Part shown: positions 17,272 through 26,020 of the stretch, piece after piece
Layout of the letters: every line of letters begins with the position of its first letter
Numbering within the stretch: position 1 is the first letter of the stretch
Assembly (NCBI GenBank): GCA_016285145.1
Contig: JAEEQE010000027.1
Coordinates: 1 to 42,018, forward strand
Direction: 5' to 3'
Length of the DNA: 42,018 nt
Source: Bacteroidales bacterium
GTDB taxonomy: Bacteria > Bacteroidota > Bacteroidia > Bacteroidales > WCHB1-69
Notes under the pieces: generated by a model
Told to the model about the DNA's origin: nothing
Databases searched by the model: none
What the model saw: the letters and a program-made list of their open reading frames with translations, nothing else
Translations under genes and position numbers: made by a program

Positions 17272-17850
17272 ATGCGCAAAACAGGCCTTTACTTCGGATC
17301 CTTCAATCCCATCCATGTGGGGCACCTCATCATTGCCGAATACATGCTGGAACATTCCGACCTCCAGGAGATCTGGTTCGTCGTTTCGCCTCGCAATCCC
17401 CTGAAAGAGAAGACCTCCCTGCTCAACGACCGGCAACGCCTCCACATGGTGACCTTAGCCATTGAGGATGACGACCGCTTCCGGGCCAGCGACGTGGAGT
17501 TCGCCCTACCCCAGCCCTCCTACACGTGCCACACGTTAGTGCATCTGGCGGAGAAACACCCCCAGCGGGAATTTGCACTCATCATGGGGGAAGACAACCT
17601 GGAAACCATCTATAAGTGGCTCAACTATGAATGGATTCTGGAAAATTACGACCTTTACGTCTATCCCCGACCGGGATATGACGCCGGAGAATACAAGGCG
17701 GGTGCCCGCGTCCATTTTGTGCAGGCCCCGCTAATCGAGTTATCCTCCACCCTGATCCGGGAAAACATCCGCCAGCGAAAATCCGTCCGCTACATGCTTC
17801 CTCCCAAAGTTTGGCAATATCTGGACGAAACCGGATTTTACCAACGATAA
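17272..17850 (+). CDS. nadD: Nicotinate-nucleotide adenylyltransferase
   Basis: 192 residues, typical length. It joins nicotinate mononucleotide and ATP to make deamido-NAD in cytosolic NAD synthesis. The N-terminus GLYFGSFNPIHVGHLIIAEY holds the nucleotidyltransferase (H/T)xGH signature (HVGH). SPRNPLKE and the late LSSTLIRENIRQRKSVRYML (ISSTxIR motif) are NadD-specific. It stands before the RlmD-type gene with a 71-base gap. Confidence 0.96.
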   Translation: MRKTGLYFGSFNPIHVGHLIIAEYMLEHSDLQEIWFVVSPRNPLKEKTSLLNDRQRLHMVTLAIEDDDRFRASDVEFALPQPSYTCHTLVHLAEKHPQREFALIMGEDNLETIYKWLNYEWILENYDLYVYPRPGYDAGEYKAGARVHFVQAPLIELSSTLIRENIRQRKSVRYMLPPKVWQYLDETGFYQR

Positions 17851-17921
17851 CCAAAATTAAACTAAGAAGTTAAGAAACTAAGAAATTCCAACCTTACAAA
17901 CCTTAATACTTTCGTACGCTC

Positions 17922-19325
17922 ATGTCATTCAAACGCTATACCATCGAAGATCTGGAAATCCTCTCCGCCGGTGCGGAGGGCAAGGCCGTGGCCAAATTAG
18001 ACGGTCTGACCATATTTGTCCCCTACGCCGTTCCCGGCGACAGAGTGGACGTGGAGATATTCAAGAAAAAGCACCATTATGCCGAAGCCAACCTGATAGC
18101 AGTGCGGCAACCATCCCCCGACCGTGTGGTGCCACCCTGCCCGCACTTCGGCGTGTGCGGCGGCTGCAAATGGCAGATGCTCGACTACGCCAAGCAGTTA
18201 GAATACAAACAAAAACAGGTGGATGACAATTTCCGCCACCTTGGCAAATTCGAATACCCGGAGCTTCGTCCGATTTTAGGCTCGGAGAAACAATACTATT
18301 ATCGTAACAAGTTGGAATACACCTTCTCCAACATGCGATGGCTTTCGTACGAGGACATGGCCCGCTTGAAAGCGGGAGAACCCTTTGAGATGCGCTGCGC
18401 CGGATTCCACATCCCGGGCATGTTCGACAAGATTCTCGACATCGACCACTGCTGGCTGCAGACGGCCCCAAGCAACGACATCCGTCTGTTCCTCAAAGCC
18501 TACGCCATGGAACACGGCATCACCTTCTACGACCCGCGTGCCCGAGAGGGCATACTGCGCAATCTCATCATCCGCACCGCCTCCACCGGCGACCTTATGG
18601 TGGTGATGATCGTCTCCGTTTTCAATGAGGATGTGGAGAATATGCTGAATGCCCTCGCCGACCGGTTCCCCGAAATCACCTCTCTGATTTATATGGTCAA
18701 CACAAAGGTGAATGATGCCGTCTTCGACCTGCCCTTCCATTTGTTCAAAGGCAAAGATCACATTATGGAAAAGATGGAGGACCTTTACTTCAAAGTAGGG
18801 CCCAAATCCTTCTACCAGACCAACAGCGAGCAAGCGTATGTCCTCTACAGTGTGGTGCGCGATTTCGCCGCCATCCAGCCCGACGAAGTGGTGTATGACC
18901 TCTTCACCGGCACGGGCACCATTGCCAATTTCGTCGCCCATCAAGCGAAAAAGGTGGTCGGCGTGGAGTATGTGGACGCCGCCGTGGACGATGCCCGCAT
19001 CAACTGCGAGCGCAACCGGATCCACAATGCGGAATTTGTGGTGGGTGACATGGCCAAGATCTTCACCGACGACTTCATCGACAAACACGGTCGTCCGGAT
19101 GTTATCATCACCGACCCGCCGCGCGCCGGCATGCACCCCAATGTGCTGCAGATGTTAGTCAAGCTGCGGGTACCGCGCATCGTGTATGTGAGCTGCAACC
19201 CCGCCACGCAGGCCCGCGACCTTACCCTGCTGAACAGTACCTACAAGGTGACGGCGGTGCAACCAGTGGACATGTTCCCGCATACCCAGCATGTGGAGAA
19301 TGTGGTGAGAATGGAGTTGCGGTAA
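17922..19325 (+). CDS. rlmD: 23S rRNA (uracil-C5)-methyltransferase, RlmD/TrmA family
   Basis: 467 residues. N-terminal TRAM domain (ILSAGAEGKAVAKLDG; PGDRVDVEI), then CPHFGVCGGCKWQ, three cysteines that with one more bind a [4Fe-4S] cluster. The C-terminal Rossmann methyltransferase domain has VYDLFTGTGTIANFVA for SAM binding, DPPRAGMHP and the catalytic Cys in YVSCNPATQARDL. This matches enzymes making m5U in 23S rRNA. Which uridine (U1939 or U747) is modified cannot be decided here; many Bacteroidota carry a single or double-site enzyme annotated RlmD. Confidence 0.92.
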   Translation: MSFKRYTIEDLEILSAGAEGKAVAKLDGLTIFVPYAVPGDRVDVEIFKKKHHYAEANLIAVRQPSPDRVVPPCPHFGVCGGCKWQMLDYAKQLEYKQKQVDDNFRHLGKFEYPELRPILGSEKQYYYRNKLEYTFSNMRWLSYEDMARLKAGEPFEMRCAGFHIPGMFDKILDIDHCWLQTAPSNDIRLFLKAYAMEHGITFYDPRAREGILRNLIIRTASTGDLMVVMIVSVFNEDVENMLNALADRFPEITSLIYMVNTKVNDAVFDLPFHLFKGKDHIMEKMEDLYFKVGPKSFYQTNSEQAYVLYSVVRDFAAIQPDEVVYDLFTGTGTIANFVAHQAKKVVGVEYVDAAVDDARINCERNRIHNAEFVVGDMAKIFTDDFIDKHGRPDVIITDPPRAGMHPNVLQMLVKLRVPRIVYVSCNPATQARDLTLLNSTYKVTAVQPVDMFPHTQHVENVVRMELR

Positions 19326-19403
19326 AACCTTTCGGCTTTTCTCTTCTAAATCCTGTTATTTTTTCAATCAGATAATTTCTGAGGAAAGGGTTTCCCCTTC
19401 GCT

Positions 19404-20285
19404 TTAATTGCGTACACAACGGACAGACAAGCCATTTCTCATGTCGAATGTTCTCCCCCCACCATAACCTTCAATGCCGGATTGCTCGAAATCAATGCTG
19501 CGGTAATAAGCATGCGTATCTGGGTCCTGACTGTCGGATGACGTCCAAAAGAAGGCAGTCATACCATAATTCCAATAAACTCCATGATATTCGCCAAGAT
19601 AATCAACGTTCTCTTCGGGAATATAGACGCCAGCAGGAAGAGCGGAAAAACCAGAGGCATTGTTTATACTAGGATCATTACCAGGAGCGTCCCCTTCATC
19701 AGTACTCATCCATCCTTGTGTTGCCGCCAACGCCTTTGCAATGTGCCAAGAAACGTTACTGCTGCTATAGATCGATTGGCCTCGCATAAAGTTGATCATT
19801 TCAACCCATTCTTCTTCACTTGGGACATGCCAGCCGTTTGGACAAACGCCTTGAACACCACTCGGATTAGCGTCACTGGAACTTGAACCATTCATCACCG
19901 CACTCCAGTTATAAAGATAACCGTAAGAGTTCACGTTATTTGCATTGTTGTTCGGATTGTAACGGGATGGTTGCGTGAAACTCTGGAGGATTCCAACAGG
20001 GATTGTTGTTCCGTCGGCATATTTTGTAGTACGTAGATTCTCAGCCATCCAAACCTGATTGCCGATTTGTACTGCATCGTAGCTATTCCCGTCAATATCC
20101 GTCACTGCATTTGGAAGCACATGAGCGGTAGAGGGATAGTTATGATTGGCTCCTCCAGGATTATCTGTTCCTCCAGGATTATCTATATTATTGTTATTAT
20201 TCGTATTTTCCCTGTCGCATGATGTAATCATCATCGTCAACGACATTGACAAAGTCAAGATTAAAAAAAATATACCTTTTCTCAT
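19404..20285 (-). CDS. FISUMP-domain lipoprotein
   Basis: 293 residues. The signal peptide ends MMITSC, a lipobox, followed by a low-complexity Asn/Gly linker (NTNNNNNIDNPGGTDNPGG) that tethers the folded part. The rest is a FISUMP domain: DIDGNSYDAVQIGNQVWMAE, NVNSYGYLYNWSAVM, CPNGWHVPSEEEW, FFWTSS and the terminal GLSVRCVRN. These domains are abundant in Fibrobacter and gut Bacteroidales surface proteins; their function is unknown. It is probably displayed on the outer membrane. Confidence 0.88.
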   Translation of the reverse strand: MRKGIFFLILTLSMSLTMMITSCDRENTNNNNNIDNPGGTDNPGGANHNYPSTAHVLPNAVTDIDGNSYDAVQIGNQVWMAENLRTTKYADGTTIPVGILQSFTQPSRYNPNNNANNVNSYGYLYNWSAVMNGSSSSDANPSGVQGVCPNGWHVPSEEEWVEMINFMRGQSIYSSSNVSWHIAKALAATQGWMSTDEGDAPGNDPSINNASGFSALPAGVYIPEENVDYLGEYHGVYWNYGMTAFFWTSSDSQDPDTHAYYRSIDFEQSGIEGYGGGRTFDMRNGLSVRCVRN

Positions 20286-20358
20286 TGCTTGGTTAAATAA
20301 TAAGTTTGTAAAAGTAATAAAATTTTCCCGTATAAACTGCGCATATCAAAAAAAAGTG

Positions 20359-20366
20359 TATCTTTG
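20359..20366 (+). promoter_or_regulatory. TAnnTTTG promoter element for tRNA-Cys
   Basis: TATCTTTG ending 15 bases before the tRNA 5' end. Confidence 0.6.
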
Positions 20367-20381
20367 CCGCCTCAAACGAAT

Positions 20382-20455
20382 GGTCTCTTGGCCGAGTGGT
20401 TAGGTACCGGTCTGCAAAACCGTTGACTCCAGTTCGAATCTGGAAGAGACCTCCA
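20382..20455 (+). tRNA. tRNA-Cys (anticodon GCA), CCA encoded
   Basis: The cloverleaf can be drawn by hand: acceptor GGTCTCT with AGAGACC, anticodon loop CTGCAAA (GCA) in a CGGT.../ACCG stem, and T-arm TCCAGTTCGAATCTGGA. The discriminator base is T (U73), as required for cysteinyl-tRNA synthetase, and a genomic CCA follows. Coordinates include the CCA. Confidence 0.95.
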
Positions 20456-20456
20456 G

Positions 20457-20486
20457 GCGGAATGCGAAAGTGTTCCGCTTTTTTTA
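20457..20486 (+). terminator. Intrinsic terminator of tRNA-Cys
   Basis: GCGGAA ... TTCCGC hairpin followed by seven or more T, beginning 2 bases after the tRNA. Confidence 0.85.
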
Positions 20487-20504
20487 TGCTTTTTAGGAAA
20501 GAAA

Positions 20505-21488
20505 TCAGATTAGCAGTGACAGCAATTCTGCAGCGGAAACGCCGTTGAAATAGTCGGATACGGAAACCGTACCCAGCACATCAGCCAGAAGGCCGCGGTT
20601 GTGGGGCTGTCCGATAAGCAGATTGGCCAACTCTTCCGGCTCTTTGGTGGAGAAAAAGTCGCCGAAGAAACGGACATCACGTATGCGCCCGTTTTGCACA
20701 TCTGTCATGGCTTCCAGTATGCCGCCGCTTGTTTTGATTTTTTTAGTGAGGGTGTATTGGGGCGAGATGCCGAAGTTCCATTCCCAAGTGCCGTATCGGG
20801 TGCGCTCCAGTTCCCGGATGGCGACCTCTTCCTCCGGCGTTAGCGTGTCGGGCTCGACAGCCCCGAACGATTGCATCACAAACTGCATCAGGTAATCTTT
20901 GAAGGCGAGCACATCCATCGGGCGGGGCAGGTGTTCGGAGATGTTGGTCACGCGGCTGCGCACGGACTTCACGGCTTTGTCCTGGAATTTCAAAGGATCC
21001 GCTTTCAAGGCGCCCATCAGTTTTGATTGTATGGTGGAAAAGAGCAAAGTGCCGTGTTCCAGCGCCCGGTTACCGTGGAAGGTCATCGCATTCCCGGAGA
21101 TTTTCTTGCCGTCAATGACCAAATCGTTACGGCCCGAGAAGGCAGCCGGAACCCCCAAGGCTTGCAGGGCATCCACAATGGGCTGCAAGTAGCGGAGGAA
21201 GTTGATCTCTTTCTCTTGGGGCTGAATGTTTTGGATGAAAGTGAAGTTTAGATTCCCCAAATCGTGGAAGACGGCTCCACCACCGGTCAACCGCCGCACG
21301 ACGGTGATCTTCTCCCGTCCCACAAAGTCGGTGTCGATTTCCGCCAGAGTGTTCTGGTGCCGCCCGACGATGACAGAATCGCGGTTCTGCCACAGCATGA
21401 AGACATCATCTGATGTCTGTTTCAGCAGATACTCTTCGGTGGCTAAATTGAAAGATGGGGATTGTGTGTTGAGCCAAAGGCAACGCAT
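20505..21488 (-). CDS. lplA: Lipoate-protein ligase A
   Basis: 327 residues. It adenylates lipoate and attaches it to lysines of 2-oxoacid dehydrogenase E2 subunits or glycine-cleavage H protein. NLATEEYLL, FMLWQNRDSVIVGRHQNT, the lipoate-binding RRLTGGGAVFHDLGNLNF and DLVIDGKKISGNA are diagnostic. The C-terminal accessory domain follows (WEWNFGISPQYTL). The length fits bacterial LplA with the small domain. Downstream of rubrerythrin on the same strand but separated by a strong terminator. Confidence 0.94.
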   Translation of the reverse strand: MRCLWLNTQSPSFNLATEEYLLKQTSDDVFMLWQNRDSVIVGRHQNTLAEIDTDFVGREKITVVRRLTGGGAVFHDLGNLNFTFIQNIQPQEKEINFLRYLQPIVDALQALGVPAAFSGRNDLVIDGKKISGNAMTFHGNRALEHGTLLFSTIQSKLMGALKADPLKFQDKAVKSVRSRVTNISEHLPRPMDVLAFKDYLMQFVMQSFGAVEPDTLTPEEEVAIRELERTRYGTWEWNFGISPQYTLTKKIKTSGGILEAMTDVQNGRIRDVRFFGDFFSTKEPEELANLLIGQPHNRGLLADVLGTVSVSDYFNGVSAAELLSLLI

Positions 21489-21504
21489 AGGAAAGCATTT
21501 TTCG

Positions 21505-21538
21505 TTAAAAAATGGGGCGCGCCATGGCGCGCCCCATT
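21505..21538 (-). terminator. Intrinsic terminator after rubrerythrin (perfect 28-bp palindrome)
   Basis: 21511-21538 is a perfect palindrome centred on GGCGCGCCATGGCGCGCC, giving a very GC-rich stem. On the minus strand it is followed by a T-run, as expected for termination of the rubrerythrin transcript 15 bases after its stop. The following lplA start lies just beyond. Confidence 0.85.
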
Positions 21539-21552
21539 GTAACGGTTCTTGA

Positions 21553-22101
21553 TTATTTCTTGAAGTAGCGGTTGAACAAACCTTGGAATCCCTGACCGTG
21601 ACGGGCTTCGTCCTTGGCCATCTCGTGAACGGTGTCGTGGATGGCGTCCCAGTTCATCTCCTTGGCGCGTTTGGCGATGCGCATCTTGTCGGCGCAGGCA
21701 CCGCTTTCCGCCATCATGCGTTTTTCCAGGTTGGTCTTGGTGTCCCAAACCACATCGCCTAAGAGTTCGGCAAATTTGGCGCAGTGCTCGGCCTCTTCGA
21801 AAGCGTAGCGCTTGAAAGCCTCGGCCACTTCGGGATAGCCCTCGCGGTCGGCTTGGCGGCTCATGGCCAAGTACATGCCCACCTCAGTGGCCTCACCCAT
21901 GAAATGAGCGTTGAGGTCCTTGATCATCTCCTCGTCGGAGCTCTTGGCCACGCCGATGACGTGCTCGGTGGCGAAAGTCAGTTCGCCGTCTTCCTTGACT
22001 TCTTCAAATTTGTCGGCGGGTTGTTTACATTGCGGGCATCTTTCTGGGGGTGTGTCGCCTTCATAGACGAATCCGCACACTTTGCATACGAATTTTTTCA
22101 T
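21553..22101 (-). CDS. Reverse-type rubrerythrin (N-terminal rubredoxin, diiron peroxidase)
   Basis: 182 residues. The rubredoxin-like domain is at the N-terminus ([20 protein letters not shown] followed by QCKQ; two CxxC pairs) and the ferritin-like four-helix diiron domain follows ([38 protein letters not shown] with ExxH-type ligands). This order is reversed compared with classical rubrerythrin. Such enzymes reduce hydrogen peroxide in anaerobes, which agrees with an anaerobic lifestyle. Cytoplasmic and monocistronic, with its own strong terminator. Confidence 0.94.
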   Translation of the reverse strand: MKKFVCKVCGFVYEGDTPPERCPQCKQPADKFEEVKEDGELTFATEHVIGVAKSSDEEMIKDLNAHFMGEATEVGMYLAMSRQADREGYPEVAEAFKRYAFEEAEHCAKFAELLGDVVWDTKTNLEKRMMAESGACADKMRIAKRAKEMNWDAIHDTVHEMAKDEARHGQGFQGLFNRYFKK

Positions 22102-22139
22102 GTTTCTTTTTTTAGTTGTTGTTTTTTACAATAATATTA

Positions 22140-22925
22140 TTACTCTTTGGTGAGATTTTCATATAGCATCTGACGCAGGGAGGAAGATGTCAAGTCACGA
22201 ATCATTTGACCTTCCTTGCAGATGGAGATCTTGCCGGTTTGTTCAGACACGATGACAGCGATGGCATCGGTCATCTCGGTGGAGCCCAAGGCGGACCGGT
22301 GACGAAGACCCACCTCCTGGGGAAGGTTCGGATTCTTGGAGACAGGCAAGATACAACGTGCCGCCGCGATACGGTGATCCTTGATAATGACGGCGCCATC
22401 GTGCAACGGGCTGTTCTTGAAGAAGATATTCTCCAAAAGTTCCGAATTGGGGCGGGCATCCAGCATCTTTCCCGTCTGGAGGAATTCGTCCAAAGGGGTT
22501 TTCCTTGCGAAGATGATCAGGGCGCCGGTCTTGGTGGCCGACATATTATGGCAGGCATCGCGCACAGCTTCAATTTCCTCTTGGTAGGCGTTAGTGTCCT
22601 CTTTACGTCCCAATTTTTCGTTGAAAAAACGCAGAAGACGTCCATCGCCAATGTACAATAGAAATTTGCGGATCTCTGGCGCGAACAGGATGATGATGGC
22701 CAAGATGCCCACGTTGATGACCTCGCCCAACAATTCCGACAAGAGGGTGAAGTGGAGATAGGCCACGGCCTTCCATACCACATAGAACAGGGCGATAATC
22801 CAAAACAGCTTGACAGCGGCGGTCCCTTTGGTGAGCTTGTACAACTCGTACAATAGGATGGCCACAATCAAGATGTCAAGGACATCGATGATCCGGAAGT
22901 TGAGGAAACTCAGGGCATCAGGCAT
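22140..22925 (-). CDS. cdaA: Membrane diadenylate cyclase (CdaA/DacA type)
   Basis: 261 residues. Three N-terminal membrane helices (VLDILIVAILLYELYKL; LFWIIALFYVVWKAVAYL; INVGILAIIILFAPEIRKF) precede the DAC domain. Its active motifs are LHDGAVII (DGA) and GLRHRSALGSTEMTDAI (RHR) near the end. It condenses two ATP to cyclic di-AMP, which in bacteria controls potassium and osmotic balance. Upstream on the same strand is phosphate butyryltransferase, 15 bases away; folP, a frequent Bacteroidota neighbour, is not present. Confidence 0.95.
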   Translation of the reverse strand: MPDALSFLNFRIIDVLDILIVAILLYELYKLTKGTAAVKLFWIIALFYVVWKAVAYLHFTLLSELLGEVINVGILAIIILFAPEIRKFLLYIGDGRLLRFFNEKLGRKEDTNAYQEEIEAVRDACHNMSATKTGALIIFARKTPLDEFLQTGKMLDARPNSELLENIFFKNSPLHDGAVIIKDHRIAAARCILPVSKNPNLPQEVGLRHRSALGSTEMTDAIAVIVSEQTGKISICKEGQMIRDLTSSSLRQMLYENLTKE

Positions 22926-22940
22926 AGCGTGGGGTCACAT

Positions 22941-23846
22941 TTATTTAGCCAGCAGAGCGGCTAATGAGATTGAATAGAGTTTCGTTTTGGCGCTGTCACC
23001 GCGGGAGGAGAGCACGCAGGGGACCTTGGCACCCATCAGAATGGCACCGATCTCAGCGTGGTTGAACTTGGTGCAGCATTTGTAGAACACGTTGCCGCTT
23101 TCGATATTGGGGAAGAGCAGACAGTCGGCATCACCGGCCACATCGCTCTTCAGTTTCTTGATTTCAGCGGTCTCCTTGTCGATGGCGATGTCAAGGGAGA
23201 GCGGACCGTCCACGTAGGCTCCGCCGATTTGGCCGCGTTCAGCCATCTTGGCAATGAGGGCGGCATCCACGCAGGCTTGCATGCCGGCCAGCATCTGCTC
23301 GGTGGCGCAAATCAGGGCCACCTTGGGTTTCGCGATGCCGATGGCCTTGGCAGTGCCCACTAAGTTGCGGAGGATGACTTGCTTTTGCTTCAGGTCGGGA
23401 AGCGGGATGATGGCCACATCGCCCACGATGAGCAGTTTGTGGTAGGCGGGGTTCTCAATCACGGCCACGTGCGACAGGGTGGCGTTGGGCGGACAGAGGC
23501 CGCGTTCTTTGTTGAGGATGGCGCGCATGTATTTGTCGGTGGGGAGCAGTCCTTTCATCAAAATGTCGCCCTCGCCATTGTTGATGAGGTCGCAGCTCAT
23601 GGCGGCGGCCTTCGTGTCAACCGTCTCATGAATGATTTTGAATTTGTTGATGTCGATGTTCAGCGTTTTGCAAACCTGTTCAATGGCAGCGGTGTCGCCC
23701 ACCAGGGTCGCGTCAATCACGCCCATATCCACGGCGGCGTTGACGGCCTGGATGGTGTGTTCATCATTGGCATTGGCTGCCACCAATCTCTTTCTCGGTT
23801 TGGACTTCACCAAGTCCACCATTTGATCTAATTTGGTAATATCCAT
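22941..23846 (-). CDS. ptb: Phosphate butyryltransferase
   Basis: 301 residues, the usual Ptb length. It converts butyryl-CoA (or a related acyl-CoA) and phosphate to acyl phosphate, the step before butyrate kinase. VAANANDEHTIQAV, GDILMKGLLPTDKYMRAIL, NPAYHKLLIVGDVAI and GAKVPCVLSSRGDSAKTKL are family blocks. The butyrate kinase gene is not in the window. Substrate preference (butyryl, branched-chain or acetyl) is not determined by sequence. The gene has a promoter at 23885-23892 and is probably cotranscribed with cdaA. Confidence 0.9.
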   Translation of the reverse strand: MDITKLDQMVDLVKSKPRKRLVAANANDEHTIQAVNAAVDMGVIDATLVGDTAAIEQVCKTLNIDINKFKIIHETVDTKAAAMSCDLINNGEGDILMKGLLPTDKYMRAILNKERGLCPPNATLSHVAVIENPAYHKLLIVGDVAIIPLPDLKQKQVILRNLVGTAKAIGIAKPKVALICATEQMLAGMQACVDAALIAKMAERGQIGGAYVDGPLSLDIAIDKETAEIKKLKSDVAGDADCLLFPNIESGNVFYKCCTKFNHAEIGAILMGAKVPCVLSSRGDSAKTKLYSISLAALLAK

Positions 23847-23884
23847 GTTGTTATAAAATTTATGTTGTTGTTTTTCAATAGGTG

Positions 23885-23892
23885 CAAAGATA
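23885..23892 (-). promoter_or_regulatory. TAnnTTTG promoter element for ptb-cdaA
   Basis: Minus-strand TATCTTTG, 39 bases upstream of the ptb start codon. Confidence 0.6.
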
Positions 23893-23982
23893 ATAAAAAA
23901 GAATTATCAGGTGGGAGAAAAAATTTTTTATTTTTTCTTGTTCCCATGTAGTTTTTTGGGGGTTTCTTACGTTATTGTTTAT

Positions 23983-24450
23983 GTGAAACCACAGGATCCT
24001 TTCGAAGCTATGCTCCATCGCCACAGGGGGTTGCTTTTTTCTCTCTGCCGACATTATAGCCGGCGGGGACTGGAGGTTGACGACTTGTTGCAGGAGGCCA
24101 CCGTGGCGTTGTGGCGCGACAGAGAACGGTTGCTTTCCCTGCCTGCCTTGCAACAGACGGCGTTGACCTGGAAGATAGGTCGCAACGCAGTGATTGACTG
24201 CCTGCGGCGCGTGAAAGAGACCGAAGCGCTGCCGGAGGACTATGAAGAGGTGGATGAGGATCGCAGTTTGCTGCGGGAATTGCACGAAAGGATTGCCCAG
24301 CTTGACGAACCCGACCGCTCGATTGTACGGTTGCAACTGGAGGGTTACAACTACAAAGAGATCGGTGAACAAATAGGGATCACAGAGAAAAATGTGAGCG
24401 TGAGGCTGGTGAGAATCAAGGAAAAATTAAGAAAATCAATGGAACTATGA
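23983..24450 (+). CDS. ECF-type RNA polymerase sigma factor
   Basis: About 155 residues. Region 2 is MLHRHRGLLFSLCRHYSRRG, VDDLLQEATVALWRDRERL and TWKIGRNAVIDCLRR; region 4 is LDEPDRSIVRLQLEGYNYKEIGEQIGITEKNVSVRLVRIKEKL. These two domains alone define an ECF factor. The start is uncertain: a GTG at 23983 gives VKPQDPFEAMLHRH, matching relatives that begin just before DPF. An ATG at 24010 and an upstream ATG at 23911 are alternatives; the latter adds an AT-driven, Phe-rich leader. The next gene overlaps the stop (ATGA). It is the head of a five-gene plus-strand cluster of membrane and exported proteins. Confidence 0.88.
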   Translation: MKPQDPFEAMLHRHRGLLFSLCRHYSRRGLEVDDLLQEATVALWRDRERLLSLPALQQTALTWKIGRNAVIDCLRRVKETEALPEDYEEVDEDRSLLRELHERIAQLDEPDRSIVRLQLEGYNYKEIGEQIGITEKNVSVRLVRIKEKLRKSMEL

Positions 24451-24716
24451 CAGAAAACGAATTTGATGTGTTATGGCAACGGGCTGAGGCTGAAAGCTAT
24501 GGCAAACGGCTGGCTGCAGAATATCCCCTCTGGAGGCAGAAAAGACGCCGTGCAGTCAGCATGGTGACGGCTTTTTTGATTGTGGTGACAGTGACCATGT
24601 CGCTGTTCACCACGCAGCTGCGCCAGTCCCGGAATTATGAGAAAGTGTATTGTAACCGCGTCGGCACCACCGATGCACAATGGGCCTCTTTGGCCGCTGA
24701 AATGCTTCTGGAATAA
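24447..24716 (+). CDS. Small single-pass membrane protein, putative anti-sigma factor
   Basis: 89 residues: a ~35-residue basic cytoplasmic part (MTENEFDVLWQRAEAES), one membrane helix (AVSMVTAFLIVVTVTMSLF) and a short outer tail. It overlaps the sigma gene by four bases. The position and topology fit a minimal anti-sigma factor that holds the sigma at the membrane, but no zinc-binding anti-sigma motif is seen and no family is recognised. The role is inferred from context only. Confidence 0.6.
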   Translation: MTENEFDVLWQRAEAESYGKRLAAEYPLWRQKRRRAVSMVTAFLIVVTVTMSLFTTQLRQSRNYEKVYCNRVGTTDAQWASLAAEMLLE

Positions 24717-25123
24717 TGAAACGGCTGATTATCTTATTGATGATGCTGCTCCCGATAGTGGCTATGTCGCAAAGCGATCTATATAAGATCTACGCTTCTC
24801 GGCAGAATCTCACTGTGGCACAAGTGAGCGGTTTCAAACTCAACGAAAGCCAAAGAGTTGATGTTGTAATAATAGTGGCCGAAAACGATGCGGCATGGCA
24901 ACAGTTGGTCAGGGAAATGAATATCAAAGGGGAAAACGGCACCGTAAGCTGGCTTGGCGAAATAGACAAACCGGCACGGCGCGTGAAATGGACAAATGGT
25001 CCCGTGGTGCGCGTGGTGGCCTCTCCAATACGCCGAACCATAGCGTTCTACCGGGTCAATACGGAGGCTCAATATGATGCTTTGCTCGATTACCAACTGA
25101 ATAATATGAAACAATCAAAATAA
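24716..25123 (+). CDS. Small exported protein of the ECF cassette
   Basis: 135 residues with signal peptide (MKRLIILLMMLLPIVAMSQS). Its ATG shares one base with the preceding TAA. It contains two short elements of the form x-W/Y-xx-L-(6)-: ENDAAWQQLVREMNIKGENG and TEAQYDALLDYQL. These resemble TEGEWDALLEMLC in the neighbouring 25135 lipoprotein, which hints at shared ancestry of a small domain. No known family is recognised. It may act in the periplasm as an input to the sigma/anti-sigma pair or be a structural product of the regulon. Confidence 0.6.
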   Translation: MKRLIILLMMLLPIVAMSQSDLYKIYASRQNLTVAQVSGFKLNESQRVDVVIIVAENDAAWQQLVREMNIKGENGTVSWLGEIDKPARRVKWTNGPVVRVVASPIRRTIAFYRVNTEAQYDALLDYQLNNMKQSK

Positions 25124-25134
25124 CACTCGTATAT

Positions 25135-25923
25135 ATGAAAAAGATACTGAGAATTACTGTTTTAGCGTCTGTGGTTATGCTTGCCTTAACAGCATGTGAC
25201 AAACCAAGCGGCGAGGAAAACAACGAACCCAAGGAAAGAGTTGTCGTTTACAAGGTGGGGCAAACCGAAAGCCGCCTGACCTTGGAAACCGAGGGCGAAT
25301 GGGATGCCCTGCTGGAAATGCTCTGTATTCAAGCACAGACCGGCCAAAAAGTGACCTTCTACAACATGAAACAGATCACCACTTGTAACCAGAAAAAAGG
25401 GGCGAGTGGCACCAAGACGGCGAGAACCTTCAACACTGCCAATCTTGACGAAATGAAGGCTTGGATGAAAGAACGAGAGAAAGAAGGACTCACCGTGGAG
25501 GTGACCTACAGCAACGGCATGTGGCACGGTATGGCATACGCTTCCGCTCCACCCACGAATACTTCGGTGAATATTATCGGAACATGGCATTTCATCTGCT
25601 CGGTGGTGAATCACTTGGATCAAAACGGCACCCTGACGGGAAGTGACCTTTATATTCCGGAAGAAGGCGGTGGCTCCATGTTTTACACCTTCTATAACGA
25701 TGGTTCTATAACATTGGTTTTCAACGGACAGGATGGCACTACAGTTACGGAAAATTCAACATGGACCCTCAGCGACACAGGCGAACTCTGTTGTGAACTC
25801 CTGCCAAACATCGACTGCTGGAATGTGAATTGGATCACTGATAATACCATGATTATTTCCCGTGCCGACCTTGGTACCGAGGAGGGTGACCTTCTCTATC
25901 AACTGCAATTCGAAAGAGAATAA
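25135..25923 (+). CDS. Lipoprotein with W-x-x-L type domain and lipocalin-like C-terminus
   Basis: 262 residues. The signal peptide ends LALTAC, a lipobox, so it is a lipoprotein. Residues ~45-140 hold LETEGEWDALLEMLCIQAQT, VTFYNM, FNTANLDEMKAWMKE and VEVTYSNGMWHGMAYA, a module I associate with exported proteins of gut Bacteroidales but cannot name. From ~residue 150 (IIGTWHFICSVV) through GSMFYTFYNDGSITLVF to WTLSDTGELCCELLP it looks like a lipocalin-like beta-barrel domain. It follows the preceding gene by 11 bases. The function is unknown. Confidence 0.65.
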   Translation: MKKILRITVLASVVMLALTACDKPSGEENNEPKERVVVYKVGQTESRLTLETEGEWDALLEMLCIQAQTGQKVTFYNMKQITTCNQKKGASGTKTARTFNTANLDEMKAWMKEREKEGLTVEVTYSNGMWHGMAYASAPPTNTSVNIIGTWHFICSVVNHLDQNGTLTGSDLYIPEEGGGSMFYTFYNDGSITLVFNGQDGTTVTENSTWTLSDTGELCCELLPNIDCWNVNWITDNTMIISRADLGTEEGDLLYQLQFERE

Positions 25924-26020
25924 AAAAATTTCCGACTTTGTAGTTTTTCGTCTTTGCGTTACGTTCTTATTGCTGAAAAACACATTTAAAACCTAATTCA
26001 ATAATCTAAAAAATTAAAGT

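Noticed and set aside
17197-17445. N-terminal extension of the WG-repeat gene
   Set aside because: It overlaps nadD and both promoters; the downstream ATG begins a clear signal peptide.
18276-19136. 286-codon minus-strand frame over rlmD
   Set aside because: His/Val/Gly-rich antisense shadow of a well-supported gene.
21511-21538. 28-bp perfect palindrome as a possible recombination or protein-binding site
   Set aside because: Its place just after the rubrerythrin stop with a T-run on the transcribed strand makes it a normal terminator.
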